Shown here: positions 10,745 through 22,519 of the stretch, piece by piece
How positions within the stretch are numbered: the stretch's first letter is position 1
How the letters are laid out: each line of letters starts with the position of its first letter
NCBI GenBank assembly: GCA_033296685.1
Contig: MU854378.1
Span: forward strand, 1 to 64,000
Direction: 5' to 3'
Length of the DNA: 64,000 nucleotides
Source: Parachaetomium inaequale
Taxonomy: Eukaryota; Ascomycota; Sordariomycetes; Sordariales; Chaetomiaceae
Notes under the pieces: model-generated
Database searches by the model: none
Told to the model about the DNA's origin: nothing
What the model saw: only the letters and a program-made list of their open reading frames with translations
Translations under genes and position numbers: made by a program

Positions 10745-13700
10745 TCAACCATTCGGGATGTCTGCTGCCGTGTCACGCGCGGCGGCGGCCGTCGTGTTTA
10801 GCGTGGTGGTGCTGTCTCGGATCCCGCCGACGAACATGTCGCCCACGTCGCCGTCCCACGGGCAGATCCGGACGGGGTTACTGCGTGTTTGCAAAGTGTT
10901 GGTCAAGCGCCGCCAATCAATGTATCCAAAGGAAACTAGAAGTTTGGGTACAAGGGAGAATGGGGGCAGCTTACCTCGCAGGCGGCAAGTTCTCCAAGCG
11001 CAGGATACTCTGCTGGAGAAGGCGGAGCTCGTGGCAAACGTCGGGAGTGTCTCGGAACTGAATGATGGTGATGGAGAAGAAGCTCGCCATGATGGTCTGC
11101 CTCTCTCCGAGCTTGTCGAGAAGGGCGTGGATGGGTTTGTCGATTATGGGCGATACGCCCCCGAATTCGCCGTCGGTGAGGATGTAGAAGCTGATGGGGT
11201 CCATGTGAGGGCTCGGGCTTCGGGCGAGCCCGTCCATGATTCCACTCGCTGTATGCTCGAACCTAGAATAATACCGTGCGAGTCAGATAGATGCAGAATT
11301 ACCCACCAGTGCTTCAGTTGCCCGGGTTGCGGGAAGCCCATGTGTTGATGCTGTCCTCAGCTCGCGCCCTTTTTTGTGAGTGAGCAGGGCTTTGTACCCA
11401 TTTCGTACATACCACTGTGCTAGAAGGTAACTTTGTGAGTGGCTAAATGGGAATTTCCTGACAATGTTGGCGAGCTCGGAGCTTTTGCGCAGTGGATACG
11501 GCTGCAGCCTTTCGTTGGCGAGGATGGACAGTTTAACATTGTCCTGCCGGGCGACTCGGGACTTGAGGAGCTTGGACAAGACCCATATCGTGTCAGCGAC
11601 TTTATCTCGGAACAGAGCCATCGACCTGGAGCTGTCCACCACGAAATGCTGTCATCGTTCATTAGCGTCGTCACTAGTGATTTTGCATCGTCCTTGAGCG
11701 GGCAACAACGCACGTGGTGCCGGAATCCCATTACACTTAGGGCAGCCCGGAGGTCAGGGAAAGTTGCCTGGACCTTTGCGCCTGATCGAGCTGAGGACCA
11801 CAGCTTCTGGGGCCGGCGGAGGAAGTCGGCAATGTCCTGAACCGTTATGGGGGCTAGGGTTGTGTCCATAGATACGACGGCTGTCGCGAGGGGTGTTGCG
11901 GCGGGTGTTGCGGCGGGCGGCACCGTCCTCCGTCGATGAAAGTCTGCGGGTGCTGGTGGTGGCGGCGAGTGCGGGGCGGGCGTAGCGGTAGATGCGGGAA
12001 TGCTTGTGCCTGCCGTGACGGGACCGCTGTCCGCGTTGTTTCTTGCACCAATGTGATTTTCCCACCGCCTATGGATAGTGAGCACGTCGTCCGCTCGTTC
12101 TGCCTTTGGCCGAAGCATATCGTCGAGGATTATCTCGCTGACGACACGCAGCACATCGTCTGCAGGGTACTTCTCCAGGGCCTTGCGGTGGAATTCGTCG
12201 ACGCACGACAGCCGCTCAATGCCGTTGTGGAAGCATCGCGACGCGTGGTTTCGGACACGGATTTGCTCGTTTTCGGCGACGCGAGCTAGACGGTAGCTGT
12301 AGACGCCTTCCTCGCCCAGGCTCGACCTCACCAGCATGTCGCTAAAGAGGCAGCCCATGCTCCAGACATCGGCAGCCTTGGTGTAAGGTCGAGGTAGCGT
12401 CTGTTCGAGCTCGTCGGCTCCGCAGCACTCCGGTGCCACGGCAGCGTAGGTTAGCGCAGTGTACATGCATGGTTGGGAACGGGGCCGGGCTCCGACAATG
12501 ACTTCTGGGTGGGCTGACGACTTACTGTATATGCGGTTCCCAAACCTGTTCCTGTCTCTCGTTTCCTTCGCCGTTCCATGTCTATTAAAGTGACTTCTTC
12601 CAAGGTCGGCAAGCTTGAAGCAGACTTTCTCGCGGTCGCTTGGGAGCCCGTCCTCGTACATGCATAGGATGTTTGACTCCTTGATATCCTGGTGCGTGCT
12701 GCGAAGAGAGTCAGCTGCTGGCTGATCTCCTTCCAAAACAAAATGGGGGGACCCGAGCTCACCCGTCGAGGATGTGGATGGAGTAAAGGGCTCGGAGAAG
12801 GTAGAACATTTGATGCCATAGGTTTACTCTGTGCTCTCTCCTTGGCGAGTTCACCAAGCCGGGGTGTCGTTCGCAAAATCTGGCCAGATTGCCGCCTCGG
12901 GCGTATTCGAGAATGATGACGTGCGGTTTGTCGACAAGGTCCCGAGCTATCGGATCAGGGATGAGGCCATCTTTGTCTTTACCGCGATGGGACCCGGGAG
13001 GCGTAGGACCGGCTTGACGGTGATGGTGGGCGCCTTGGGGAGGAGTGCGTTCGAAGGTGCCAAAACATCTCGTGATGTACTTGAAGGACGAGGCGACGGT
13101 GGCGGATGACGCTATCGCCATCAAGGCCTTGTGACCAAGGTCGCTGGGCGAGTTGCTGGCGAGAGAGGTGTACGCGTCGACCTCGTTATCCCAAAGCTCT
13201 CTCTCGCGGGGCTCGGAACCCAGCATCTTAAACACCACGTCTTTGTTGAATCCCGACCCGACGCAGCAGGGGTGGACCGACGCCCTGAAGACGGCCGACT
13301 CGTCGTTGGCGGGCCTCAGCGGCGTCTTGTCGTAGACAATGGGCAGGATGTGCTCGGCGGGCAGCTTTTTCCGGTGGATGACCTTTTCGAAAACCAGGGG
13401 CTTGAACTTCCATTGTGCCTCGCAGAATCTTGCCAGCGCATGGCGGAATCCGGCGTCAGGGCTGTCCGAGTACTGTTGTTGCTTGATTGGGAGAAGTCCA
13501 TCGCTGATTGGTATAGAGGTAAAATCATTAAGATATGCCGAGCAAGAAATGTAGCACAGAATGGAGAATGTTTCGAGGAAGGATTTCTCGATGTCCCCGG
13601 CGTGGGCTTTGGTGTTGTTGTCGTGTTTCAGCACGGCGACGATTTTGTCTCGTTCCCAGTAGTCCGTGAGCGCTTCTCTACAGACAAAGGCCTGTTCTTC

Positions 13701-13865
13701 ACCGTTGCCGTCGACTCCTCTGTGCGCGTGCTCGCCGAGCCTGAGGTGTATGTGGTCGATGAACCTGTCAACCTCGGGGTTCCGCTGAGTTGGCTGCATC
13801 GAGGCTCCGTGAGCGAGCTTTGGATCTGAGCTGAAGTCGGTACCTCCCTCGGCAGAAAGCCCCAT
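10745..13865 (-). CDS. protein kinase-VWA fusion protein
   Basis: Six exons: 12763-13865, 11714-12698, 11409-11648, 11307-11350, 10975-11262 and 10745-10880, giving 931 aa. The introns are 58-94 nt apart from a 44-nt one (11263-11306). The N-terminal 180 residues have no recognised domain. The kinase domain follows: FKML (probable ATP-binding Lys), hinge region IILEYARGGNLARF, catalytic loop HQDIKESNIL (HQD instead of HRD), metal-binding ADLG (DLG instead of DFG), and VAPECC in place of the APE motif. A Pro-rich linker (about 545-620) leads to a von Willebrand A domain starting near residue 697 with the MIDAS motif DSSRS and a later SFYILTDGEFGG. The tail (NPVRICPWDGDVGDMF) is unassigned. HQD, the intact DLG and the VAIK-like Lys suggest it may still be active, but this is inference. 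The junction at 11351-11408 uses a weak GTACGA donor and is the least certain. Confidence 0.75.
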
Positions 13866-14730
13866 TTCCCCCAGTGAACATGGCCGGTCCTGTGACAGTG
13901 GGGGTGTTAATTAATCAAGGTCCGGTGAGGCCACTGAAGGCTTCAAGACCTGAAGCCGGCGAAAAAGGAGGTGGGGGGGCAAAAGGCAGCCAAAGCGCCA
14001 CGGCCAACATGAAATGCTGCAGGTAGGCACTCAATTGGAAGGCGGGGTGTCTGTGATGACCTGCTGGCGCCGACTCCCGGTCGCATGCAAGTGCGCCAGC
14101 TTCGGCCCGGGACGCAGAGGCGGTCAACTAATAAGGGGGGGCAACCTAAGCCACCGCGTGGAGCCTTGCGGCAGGAGAAGGCGAGACTCGAGAGGAACAG
14201 AGGAACAGAGGGAGAAAAAAGGAGGCAGGGAAAACTGAAATAAATTTAGGTATTCAAGAGGCCCAGGGGCTCTTTTGAAAACAAGCAGGAACGGCTCTTT
14301 GCCTTCAGGGTCGGGGCATCGTTGTTAATCATGTCGAGCTAAGAGCCTGGGACACGCCAACCCCGTGGGCTTCCTTCGAAGCGAAGCGCAGCTGCTTGTG
14401 ACTCGTGAGTGGGGCGGAAGGCTCTTCTCTCTCGAGTGGCTGCATCATAATTGGGCCAGTGTGCGGTGGCGGATCGACAGGTACATGTAACTAGCAAGTT
14501 AACCGGAAACATGGCCTTCCTTCCAACACCCATGGTCCAGATCATGACGGATAGCGGTGCTGGATGTGTTGTTCAATGGTCGGTTTACGTTCTTGGCGGC
14601 CTTCAGTCTTCACAGTACCCATTTCTCTGTAAATTGTCCAACTTACGGATGGTTAAACAAAGTTACTGCTGGATTTCCACTCGTTCCGAATCATGGTGAA
14701 ATTAGAACCCGATGTGTTTTGACAACTCCT
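13866..14730. other. gene-free stretch
   Basis: Lies between the kinase-VWA gene's 5' end and the 3' end of the CorA-like gene. No coding region or RNA gene is supported. Confidence 0.5.
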
Positions 14731-16862
14731 TCAGACTGGAAGCCCTCGAGCCCGAGGAATTGCGTCTGCTATCCCGCTATCTTCCGAGAGCTTCTTCCGG
14801 GCCTTCGCCTTGGCCAAGGTATTCACCACCAACCACCCGAGAAGCGTCAAGACCGTCATCGGGACGCAGATGGCCATAAACAGTCGAAAGACATTTGTAC
14901 GAAAGAACCAGTCGCCCGAAAACTCGGGCCGCTCCGCCCATTGGAAAACACCGCTTTGAAAGAAGGTCTGCGGCCTCATCAGCGTCTAAACGTCCTTGTG
15001 GAGGAGAGATGGGAGTGGGATAAACTTGAACTTACACCAAGAAACGTGGCGGGCAGGAACAGCAAGGTCACGACGGTGACGGTGTGCATCGACACGGTTT
15101 CTCGCTCAGTCCTACGGGCGATGTTCTCCATGTTGATGGCCGACTTGTGGCCATGCTCCGCGAACACGCGGCTCACCTGCAGACTTCGCAGCTGCAGCAG
15201 GTTCTCATACTGGAAAGCAGGGCAGAGCTGGTTAGCATTTGCACTGAGGCCCATAACAGCTAGATACCAACCAGTAAGGTAACGCACCAGAGCTTTCCCA
15301 TTGTCCAACCGCTTGCGCAACGAGGCGAGCTGGGTGTGCCGGGTCTCTAGACTCCGGATGATCTGCCGCAGTTTGAGTAGAAAGGTGGCCGCCGACTTCT
15401 CCATGTGCATCCTGACGTCGGGTCTGACATTGTCGTGGATGGGGCGCTGATAGTACTCGTAAACATCCTGTAGCGCGTCTACGTTGAGCTGGACCACCAA
15501 TGTCGCCTCCTCGATCCGTTCTGCCAGTATGCTGAGTTTCTGCAGGTCCTTGTAGTTGAACATGTTCAGCACAGCCAGTCCCTCAGGAACTCGCCGCGCC
15601 CTTGAGAAGGGAGGCTCCTGCACCGCCGGAGCATGATCGAATGCGGTCCGATCTGGCCACCGCAACCCGCAAATTGTCCTCTGGACGATGCTTCCTTTCT
15701 CCGAGACAGGGTTAAAGGTCGAAAGTTGCATAGTGCTGTCTCTAGACGACGCTAGCACGCCCGTCCTGTAGCTTGGCTCGCTCTCGACGGGGATAGTTTT
15801 CGCCCGGGCAAGGGAAGTCCGGATGCGTTCCTCTACATCGCGGACATACCAGCGCCAGTTATGCTCGCACCAGTGGAAGAAGGTCAAGTGCGTGGCAAGA
15901 GACGCCTCGAAGGCGGCGCCGACATCGAGCCCCAGTGCCCCCTGGTGAACCGGCAAGTCGAGCGAGTCGTCCTTGATCCTCTTCTGCAGCAGGTTGTTGC
16001 CCTTGAGGGTAATCCAGACCGAGCGCCCATTCTCGACATCAAACGAATGGTACGCGGCAACCTGGCGAATCGACCACGGATCGGCAGCGTCGGCGCGCTC
16101 CACGGACCTGAGCAGGAAAGAATGCCGGAGTTCCATGCCAGACCGCCCGAGGCGCGGCAGCCGTGGCAGCCGCTCGCGGAGGTTTAGTTTGTCATCGGAG
16201 CGGAAGTGTGCGAGGCCTGCGTCGAGCGGCTCGTCTTGGTCTCCAAAGGCGAAGAGTGAGTCGAGAAATGATGGGTCGACCTCTATTACACGTCCAAGTC
16301 AGTTTCTCTGTTTTCCACCTCCCGCTTTACTCCTGCTGCTGCTCCACCGACTCTGTTATTTAAAACCGGTACATACGATGGTAGGTGAAAAGCGTCTTGA
16401 GCATATCAGGTGAGCAGTTCAGTGGCGCTCTCGAGTGGTTAGACTCAATGAAACTAACCGTTGCCACGTCAACAACAACTCGATCAACGACTTGGTGTGA
16501 AGACAGCAACAACTCACATATGCCGGCTGTTTGGATCGACGCCGTCTCTAATCAGATGCTCGGACAGTCCCTTGACATCCTGAACTTTTGTTTTTTTGAA
16601 TCCTAGGCCCATGTTGATTAGTGATTGCTCGTAGACCCCTCGAGGAGCGGTGAGTTGAAGTACTTTGTGTTCCGGGCCATGCTTCCCAGAAAACAAGACG
16701 CGGATCCGAGTCATCGAAGAGTGCGCCGTCATTCTGTACCAAGTGCTCATGATAGCCCTCGAGAACTGCTCGCGGAGTGGTCTCGTTCAGCAAAGTGTAC
16801 GGATATTGACTAGAGTTCCTGCACGACTCAATCAGGCGGTCGTAGGGGTCGAATTCAGTCAT
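14731..16862 (-). CDS. CorA-like divalent-cation transporter
   Basis: Six exons: 16664-16862, 16518-16602, 16377-16453, 15288-16282, 15036-15209 and 14731-14967, giving 588 aa. The cytosolic N-terminal part includes RLVFWEAWPGTQ, APLNCSPDMLKTLFTYH, then VDPSFLDSLFAFGDQDEPLD and a region rich in long helices (KLSILAERIEEATLVVQLN). The C-terminus holds two hydrophobic segments: VVTLLFLPATFLGTFF (about 497-512) and VFRLFMAICVPMTVLTLLGW (about 540-560). This layout matches the fungal CorA-like Mg2+/metal transporter superfamily. The canonical GMN signature after the first membrane helix is not present (FFQSGVFQW in its place), as in many fungal members. The intron 15210-15287 is 78 nt and in frame, so it would be missed by open-frame reading. 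Substrate is inferred from family only. Confidence 0.8.
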
Positions 16863-17979
16863 GTTGCTGTCTCGTCTAGCTCCCACGCGTCCGAGATGTG
16901 ACGGCAATGGCAGGCTAGCAGCGACTGCGGGCCAGGGTCCGGCGCGGCAATATACCTCCGCCGGGGTCACAAACCGAACAAACCAGGGTGCAAGCCAGGG
17001 CCCAGTTAACTGCTATTCTAGCAGTTTCTATTGGACAACGGCGCCTAGGGCTGGGCTGAAGCCGATGATGGGTCCTCCCTCCTTGTCACTCTTCTAGTAT
17101 TTTCCATGGGATGTGACATGCTCGGTGGCGTTGTGCTCCCCTGCCCACTCCCCTGTCTGTTCGGTTTGTGACCCCGGCGGAGGTATAGACTGCTTAACAA
17201 GCCTCTGGACAATCCGCCTCGCGCAACGCCGTGATGGTCAACATGGAAGGACGTCCTCGGCCTTGGGCTGTCACCGGGCTGTGTTCGCGGGCCGTGCCAT
17301 GTCGCTTTGGAGAAAAGGAGGTGTGGGGGACCGGGATCAGGATCACCGCGAGGTCAGGGATGTGTGCCCTCGTGGTTGGCCAGGCGCATGTGCGGACCTT
17401 CGGTCCAAGTGTTTGCGTGGGTGGCTGCATGATGAGCGGGCCACATGGCAACCAGGCAATGCCCCAGGCGCAAGGATCCTTGTGCCTCACCAGCCAAGAG
17501 ATGCAACCCTCACCTGTTGGACATGGACAGGCTGCGGCCAGGCAGTGCTACGACCGCGCTAAGTTGTCTTTCTTTCGAGAACAGGACGTCGGTGCGGTGA
17601 ACGACATAACCGGCCCGATTGGATTGGGCGGGTGATCAACCAAGGCAGAAAATGCAGTGAAACAGCTCTTCTCTCCCGGCTCCCGCTGCAGCCGGGCGCT
17701 TGTGTAACACATTCATGCAGGTGACAACTCATAAAGCCACATTCCCCGCCGGGCGTAAAATTTCGAATCGACTCTGGCCCAAAACGGAAATACGGCAAGG
17801 ACGGTGCTACTAGGTACTGTAGGTCCCCCCGGCTTTTTTCACGGCCGGCCCCGAGTCTTGACATCCACTGCCCCTGAACCCACAACACGTCCACCTGCCA
17901 ACAACCCGACGGTGCATTGGAGAGCCTTGTCTCGCGGAAAGAGACGACCAACCCACCAGCGGCGAGGCGGCGCAACGGC
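16863..17979. other. gene-free stretch
   Basis: Upstream region of the CorA-like gene and 3' flank of the 73-aa gene. No coding region or RNA gene is supported. Confidence 0.5.
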
Positions 17980-18432
17980 CTACAGGCTGGCGACATTGGG
18001 GAGGTCCCGCCTGATCATCCTCTTTTCATCCTGCGCAGTCTTGGTCAGCGGGAAATTGCCCAGAAATGCCAGTCCTAAGAACTCACGTTGCTCAGCGACC
18101 GAGTGAGCCAGAATCCGTAGAGGGTGTCGTCGGATTCCTGCGGGCGCGAGCCTCGGTCAGCAAGGTCGCTCAGTGCAATTGCAATGTCCGTGTATGGTCC
18201 ATGGCCCAGCAGCTCTCACCTCCACCACGATCTGGTCATCGCCGAACAATTTGCGGAGCCTGAAGATAATTAGTTAGACCCAAAACATATCTTCAGTTGT
18301 TATCCTTGAAAGCGTGAAGGGGGCAGGAAAAAATGAAACGGTCCACACCGACCAGTTCTCAAGCACATCCCGTCGAATCCGGTACGCACTGACAGTCTCC
18401 CAACAGTTGTAGTAACTTGAGAAGCTCTCCAT
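17980..18432 (-). CDS. small unknown protein, 73 aa (paralogue of the 8446-8987 gene)
   Basis: Exons 18353-18432, 18220-18259, 18087-18137 and 17980-18030 join with correct phase at GTCGGT/CAG, GTGAGA/CAG and GTGAGT/CAG sites. The protein begins MESFSSYYNCWETVSAY and continues RIRRDVLENWLRKLFGDD, QIVVEESDDTLYGFWLTRS, LSNDEKRMIRRDLPNVASL. It has no signal peptide or membrane segment. The second and third introns sit exactly where the two introns of the 91-aa gene sit, which supports both models and common descent. I do not recognise a named domain; length and charge suggest a small soluble protein. Confidence 0.6.
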
Positions 18433-19554
18433 CGCTTCTGTACTATAAAGACTGCCGTCAAGAAGATAGGACGTATCGAGGGAGATTCGGACAGCGAGAA
18501 ATTAGCCTCACGGCAACTGAGACAACAACAACCACAACAACAAGCGCAAAATGGGGGATATCTCCTCAATTTATCCTCGATCGTCACCGTGCGAGCTCTC
18601 CATGCACGAGAAACTGCTCGAGAGGAGCCGAGAGCAGCCAAGAAGGTGATTTGATCCCGCTGTGCGAAGCACGCATATGTTCTGTTCATTCCTGTTACAC
18701 AGGTGTGGGAAGAAAGTGCACTTTTTCCTCCAGTGTCAGGCCTCGCAGTTGCGTCCTGGAACATAAGGCTGCGGGATGCGGCTGTTGGGCATCAACAGGT
18801 GTCTCCCAAACTGGAAATGGGCATGTTAGGGAGGTGGCCACGCTTATGCTTAGACATTGGATCTGCAGCCACAATGTAGACGGGACACAGCCTGATGGAA
18901 CACGGCTCATACCTTAGATACTGATGGGTAGATCCTCGCCGGCTATTCTGGATTCAGCTCTCGGGGGATTGGCCTGTCAAGCATGCCACCGCAACTCCCT
19001 GGACGTGGATTTGAGGTCTTTGAGCTCTACTCCATCGCTTCGGCTCTTCTCCCGGTACTCAGGGGAAGCAACAACGCAACCAACGGTCCCTCCGCAATCC
19101 GGGTCTGTATGCCTCATTGGCTTCTGTGGGCAGCCTCCTCGTCCTCTTGTTCCTCGAAGGTTTAGCTGTAGCATGTGACCAGCACAAGGCTCCCATCCGA
19201 ATTTCCGTTTCAGGCACGTCGCACTTTTGGTCAACATCCCGAAATGCAGTACAAACATGCAGGACCCGAGGGGGGAGGGGAACTTGTCTCATCTCGTTGA
19301 TTGGCGAATCAATTTCTGTGGGCTTCTCAGGGGTTGGTTGTTCACAACGGGTGATCAGCCAGCATGGAACATGAACGCTCCCAGAGATACATCTTGATAC
19401 GTTCCAAATCTCAACTCTGAACTGTGAATCTTTGCCGAGACTTTTGGGCAGCATAGGTACCTATCCATAACATCGAGGGCCGCTCCTTTGACGCTGGCTA
19501 GAACACATCATCGCGCAAAAGGACTCTAGCTTTGACTCAATTTGCATCGCTGAG
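18433..19554. other. gene-free stretch
   Basis: No supported coding region or RNA gene. Short open frames on both strands lack motifs. Confidence 0.5.
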
Positions 19555-20538
19555 CTATGAAAGCATAGACGTCAATCTTAACATGCCCTCGTAACGGAAG
19601 CCATCCGCATCACCACGATCCGTCAACGAAACATGCTCAAACTCGCCGAGCAAGCCCAATTGCTCCCTGCACTTCTGGTCCACCAGCGCCACAGCATCAC
19701 TGCCCAGCACTACCCGCACCGGCAGTTGCCCTGCCATCCCCCCCCTCCTCCTTGGACCCGACCAAGTCCACAATAGTATCAGCCAACTTGACCACATCCC
19801 CCGGAACGCTCAGGGCGATCTCGCTGGAAAAGACATCCATCGTCTCCGCGAACAGCCCCGCGTAGTCCTGAACCGCCGGCTGATACTGGCCGAACCCCTC
19901 GTCGGACTCGCTTCGAGGACGGGTGAGCTGCGACGCGAAGCCGCCGGGCTTGAAGACTGTGCAGTGGATGCCCTGTCCGTGGAGCTCCTTTCGCAGCCCC
20001 TCGACGAACCGGTCCAGCGCCGCTTTGGCGGCGGGATAGTGGGCGAGGAAGGCGATCGGAGCCCAGGCGACCCCTGCGCCGATGAAGGCAACCGCTCCGC
20101 GCCGTGTGAGCGGAAATAGGGGAACATGGCTCGGGTGACGCGGATTGGCCCGAGGACGTTGACGTTGAAGATGTTTTGCATGAACCGGTCACTGCAGACA
20201 GGTGATTGAGTTTGGCTGTCTTGGCATTGTTCAAATAGGCTTGGCCACACACCTCGCTTCCTCGATGACCTTCGGGGCAGAGAAGCCCGCGTTATTTACC
20301 AAGATATCGATCTGCCAAAAAGGCATCCCTCGCCTTCTTCACCTCCACCTCGACACTCTCGACTCGCCGATACATCGAGGTCAACGACAACTACGTTGTC
20401 GGATCTGAGAGCGGCAAGCCTTTGCTCCGCTTGTCGGCTCGTTGGAACGGCTCTGTCGCCCCTTGCCACGATGTGAGACACCAGGGCCTCGCCCAGACCA
20501 AAGGTTGCGCCGGTTATGAGCCAAATGAGGGGAGGCAT
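19555..20538 (-). pseudogene. short-chain dehydrogenase/reductase, frameshifted
   Basis: From the ATG at 20538 the Rossmann start is intact (LITGATFGLGEAL, TGxxxGxG type) through VVVDLDVSA. The frame is then lost near 20350-20365 and again at the A5 run 20317-20321. The next family block, DILVNNAGFSAPKVIEEA, is in a third frame. A 61-nt intron (20192-20252) with good sites leads to FNVNVLGPIRVTRAMFPYF. Near 20095-20105 the frame shifts once more, after which GAVAFIGAGVAWAPI and the catalytic YPAAK (YxxxK) follow. The downstream frame is open to the stop at 19555-19557. Three single-base indels are needed to reconnect the blocks, so the gene is dead or the assembly is wrong here. Substrate is unknown. 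Confidence 0.7.
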
Positions 20539-21703
20539 GATCTTTTGCAAATATCGGCTAGGGAATAAAAAAGGACTCAAGGAGAAGCTTGCCAATGGTG
20601 AAAGAAACTGCCTGGCCCGGTCTACTCATCTTCTACTACCCCTGGCCTCCCCTGCTCTTCTCGGCGAGGAGGTTTGCTTGGAAGCCCTCCTTACGAAGTA
20701 CACCCACCCACTTAAAGCCAACTAGCGTGTTCGGATAATCTTGACCGTTGAATGGTATTACAATCGTGTTCTTGGGGGCTTCGATGATAATCGTCCACGC
20801 CCCTGAGCTCATTGCGGGCTTTATAATTTTCAAGAAGCTGTCTGGGGTGGCCTGGTCGGATGGTCTCAAAAGAGTGATCCTCGTCACAACTACGGGAGGA
20901 AATAGGGGGGGGGAGACAAAAAGCAGGCGTTCCGACTTGACATGCATTGTGAACAGAGTCCGACTGGATGTGCGGCTGCTTGAAGCTTCGCCCCCTATCA
21001 CACTCAACCAAGGACAAACTCCTGGCTTCTAAGAGCCCGAAACGGCTCTTCTGACACACAGGCAAACTCTGATTAGGCGTCCCAGGATACAGACGCCGAA
21101 GCCCGCTTACTCCCTCGGACATGATGTTGTGGTGTGCGGGGAGCGTCGGTACCGGGCCGGGCCTATCCAATACCCATCGCCTTGCCGATGATCTATTGTC
21201 CTCGGAGCCTGGAGCAGGGTGAAGTTGATGCGGCAGGACGGATATGACGGCACATGCACAAACGCCACGGCTGAAGTGATTGGTATTCCAGGGGTATTCA
21301 TCACAAGGGGCTCATTCTCTCGTGACAATCACGACAATCGTGGGCACCCAAGACCAAATAACTCGCAACGACGCCGCATGAGACCGAATCCGCGAATCAG
21401 ATTGCGGAGATGGTCCATCAGAAAAGACCAGGCCGGGGACATGTCTGGTCCGCCACCACCAAGCATCCCTAACCAAGAGCTTGGCATGCTACAATCAGTA
21501 AGGCGGAACTGTAGCTGAAAGCGAGTCCGGACTCTAAAGCTTGGCTGGGACGACGGGCAGATATCTGAACATCTATATCTAGATCAAGCACGCCGATGGT
21601 TGAGCAAACAACAGTCTGAGAAGTCCACCTTCAAACGCCAATCTACAGTCCACATTTCGCTCTCGCTTCTGTCTTGTACACCGACGATAATACAGCAATC
21701 ATC
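20539..21703. other. mostly gene-free; one doubtful open frame at 20636-20947
   Basis: A minus-strand frame from the ATG at 20947 to 20636 encodes ITLLRPSDQATPDSFL, GAWTIIIEAPKNTIVIPF and LVGFKWVGVLRKEGFQANLL, which reads like real protein. I could not find a coherent upstream exon or a known family, so it may be the last exon of an unrecognised gene or a remnant. The rest of the stretch shows nothing. Confidence 0.35.
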
Positions 21704-22330
21704 ATGCGTCTCCTGGCTGTTCTCCTGATGGGCATGACACTGGCTTCCGGAGCCACCGCTGCTTGCCACTTCCAAGTTAGAGGAGGAGATTGCTGTGGAG
21801 ATAGTTTTGTGAGTCTAATCAACGGGAACTCCAGTTTCACAACCATGGACAGCTAATAACTTATGGCGTGATACAGCCCAACAAGTGTCGTTGCGATGTA
21901 AGATTCCGGAATTGTTAGCTTCTACAGTTGGCCATTGGTCACAGATTTGCTGACCGAAGCGTCAACCTGCTGTCATTGTAGCAAGGAGGAGTGAGTTACC
22001 CCTTATGATGCATCCGCTTCTCACAAAGACGGTAGTGGAGGACGCAGACCGACAGCCGTGCTAATCACGCACTTGAGCAGTGGTGCGGTAGTGACCAAGA
22101 TTTACTGCTGCGTAGGTGGCCAATATTCCTTGGTGGCGGTGCTGAGAGTGCTAACGGGATGGTGTCGTCGCGTTTCTATAGCCCAACGATGGCGGAGGAG
22201 ATTGTCACTTTGTGAGTTACCCACAGCTTCCCAAGTCTAGATCCTTCCCGACGTTCCAACCAGTACATGTAACTGACACAAGCCCTCGTATGGAATGGTA
22301 GAGCTGTTAACCTGATGGTTGACACTACTG
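21704..22330 (+). CDS. small secreted cysteine-rich protein, many tiny exons
   Basis: The ATG at 21704 opens a clear signal peptide (MRLLAVLLMGMTLASGATA) followed by ACHFQVRGGDCCGDSF. The exon ends at 21808 before GTGAGT. Downstream are further short exon-like pieces with good splice sites: 21877-21897 (PNKCRCD), a possible micro-exon near 21982-21990, a piece from 22081 to 22111 with a frame reading IYCC, and 22182-22211 (PNDGGGDCHF) before GTGAGT at 22212. Phase does not close perfectly through the micro-exon, so only exon 1 is firm and the 3' end is approximate. The layout is that of small secreted Cys-rich (effector-like or antimicrobial-like) fungal proteins. No specific family is recognised. 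Confidence 0.5.
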
Positions 22331-22519
22331 TGCTTGGGAGATTCCAACCTCCGATGGATATGGGTCCGTGGTGGAACTCAGTTACGGCGAAGTGATGAAA
22401 AGACGGGGCAATGCTCAGGTGTACTTGCGAGATGCGCCTTTTTTTAGGCTAGCTGAGTTGTAACTCCTTGGTCCCCTAATCCAACGCTTTGCACCGAGGG
22501 CGCCTTCGCCGCTCCCCTG

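Noticed and set aside
11714..12698. Possible extra intron in the kinase exon (GTAAGT after NRIYS)
   Set aside because: No AG acceptor leads to an in-frame APE motif; reading through gives VAPEC as it stands.
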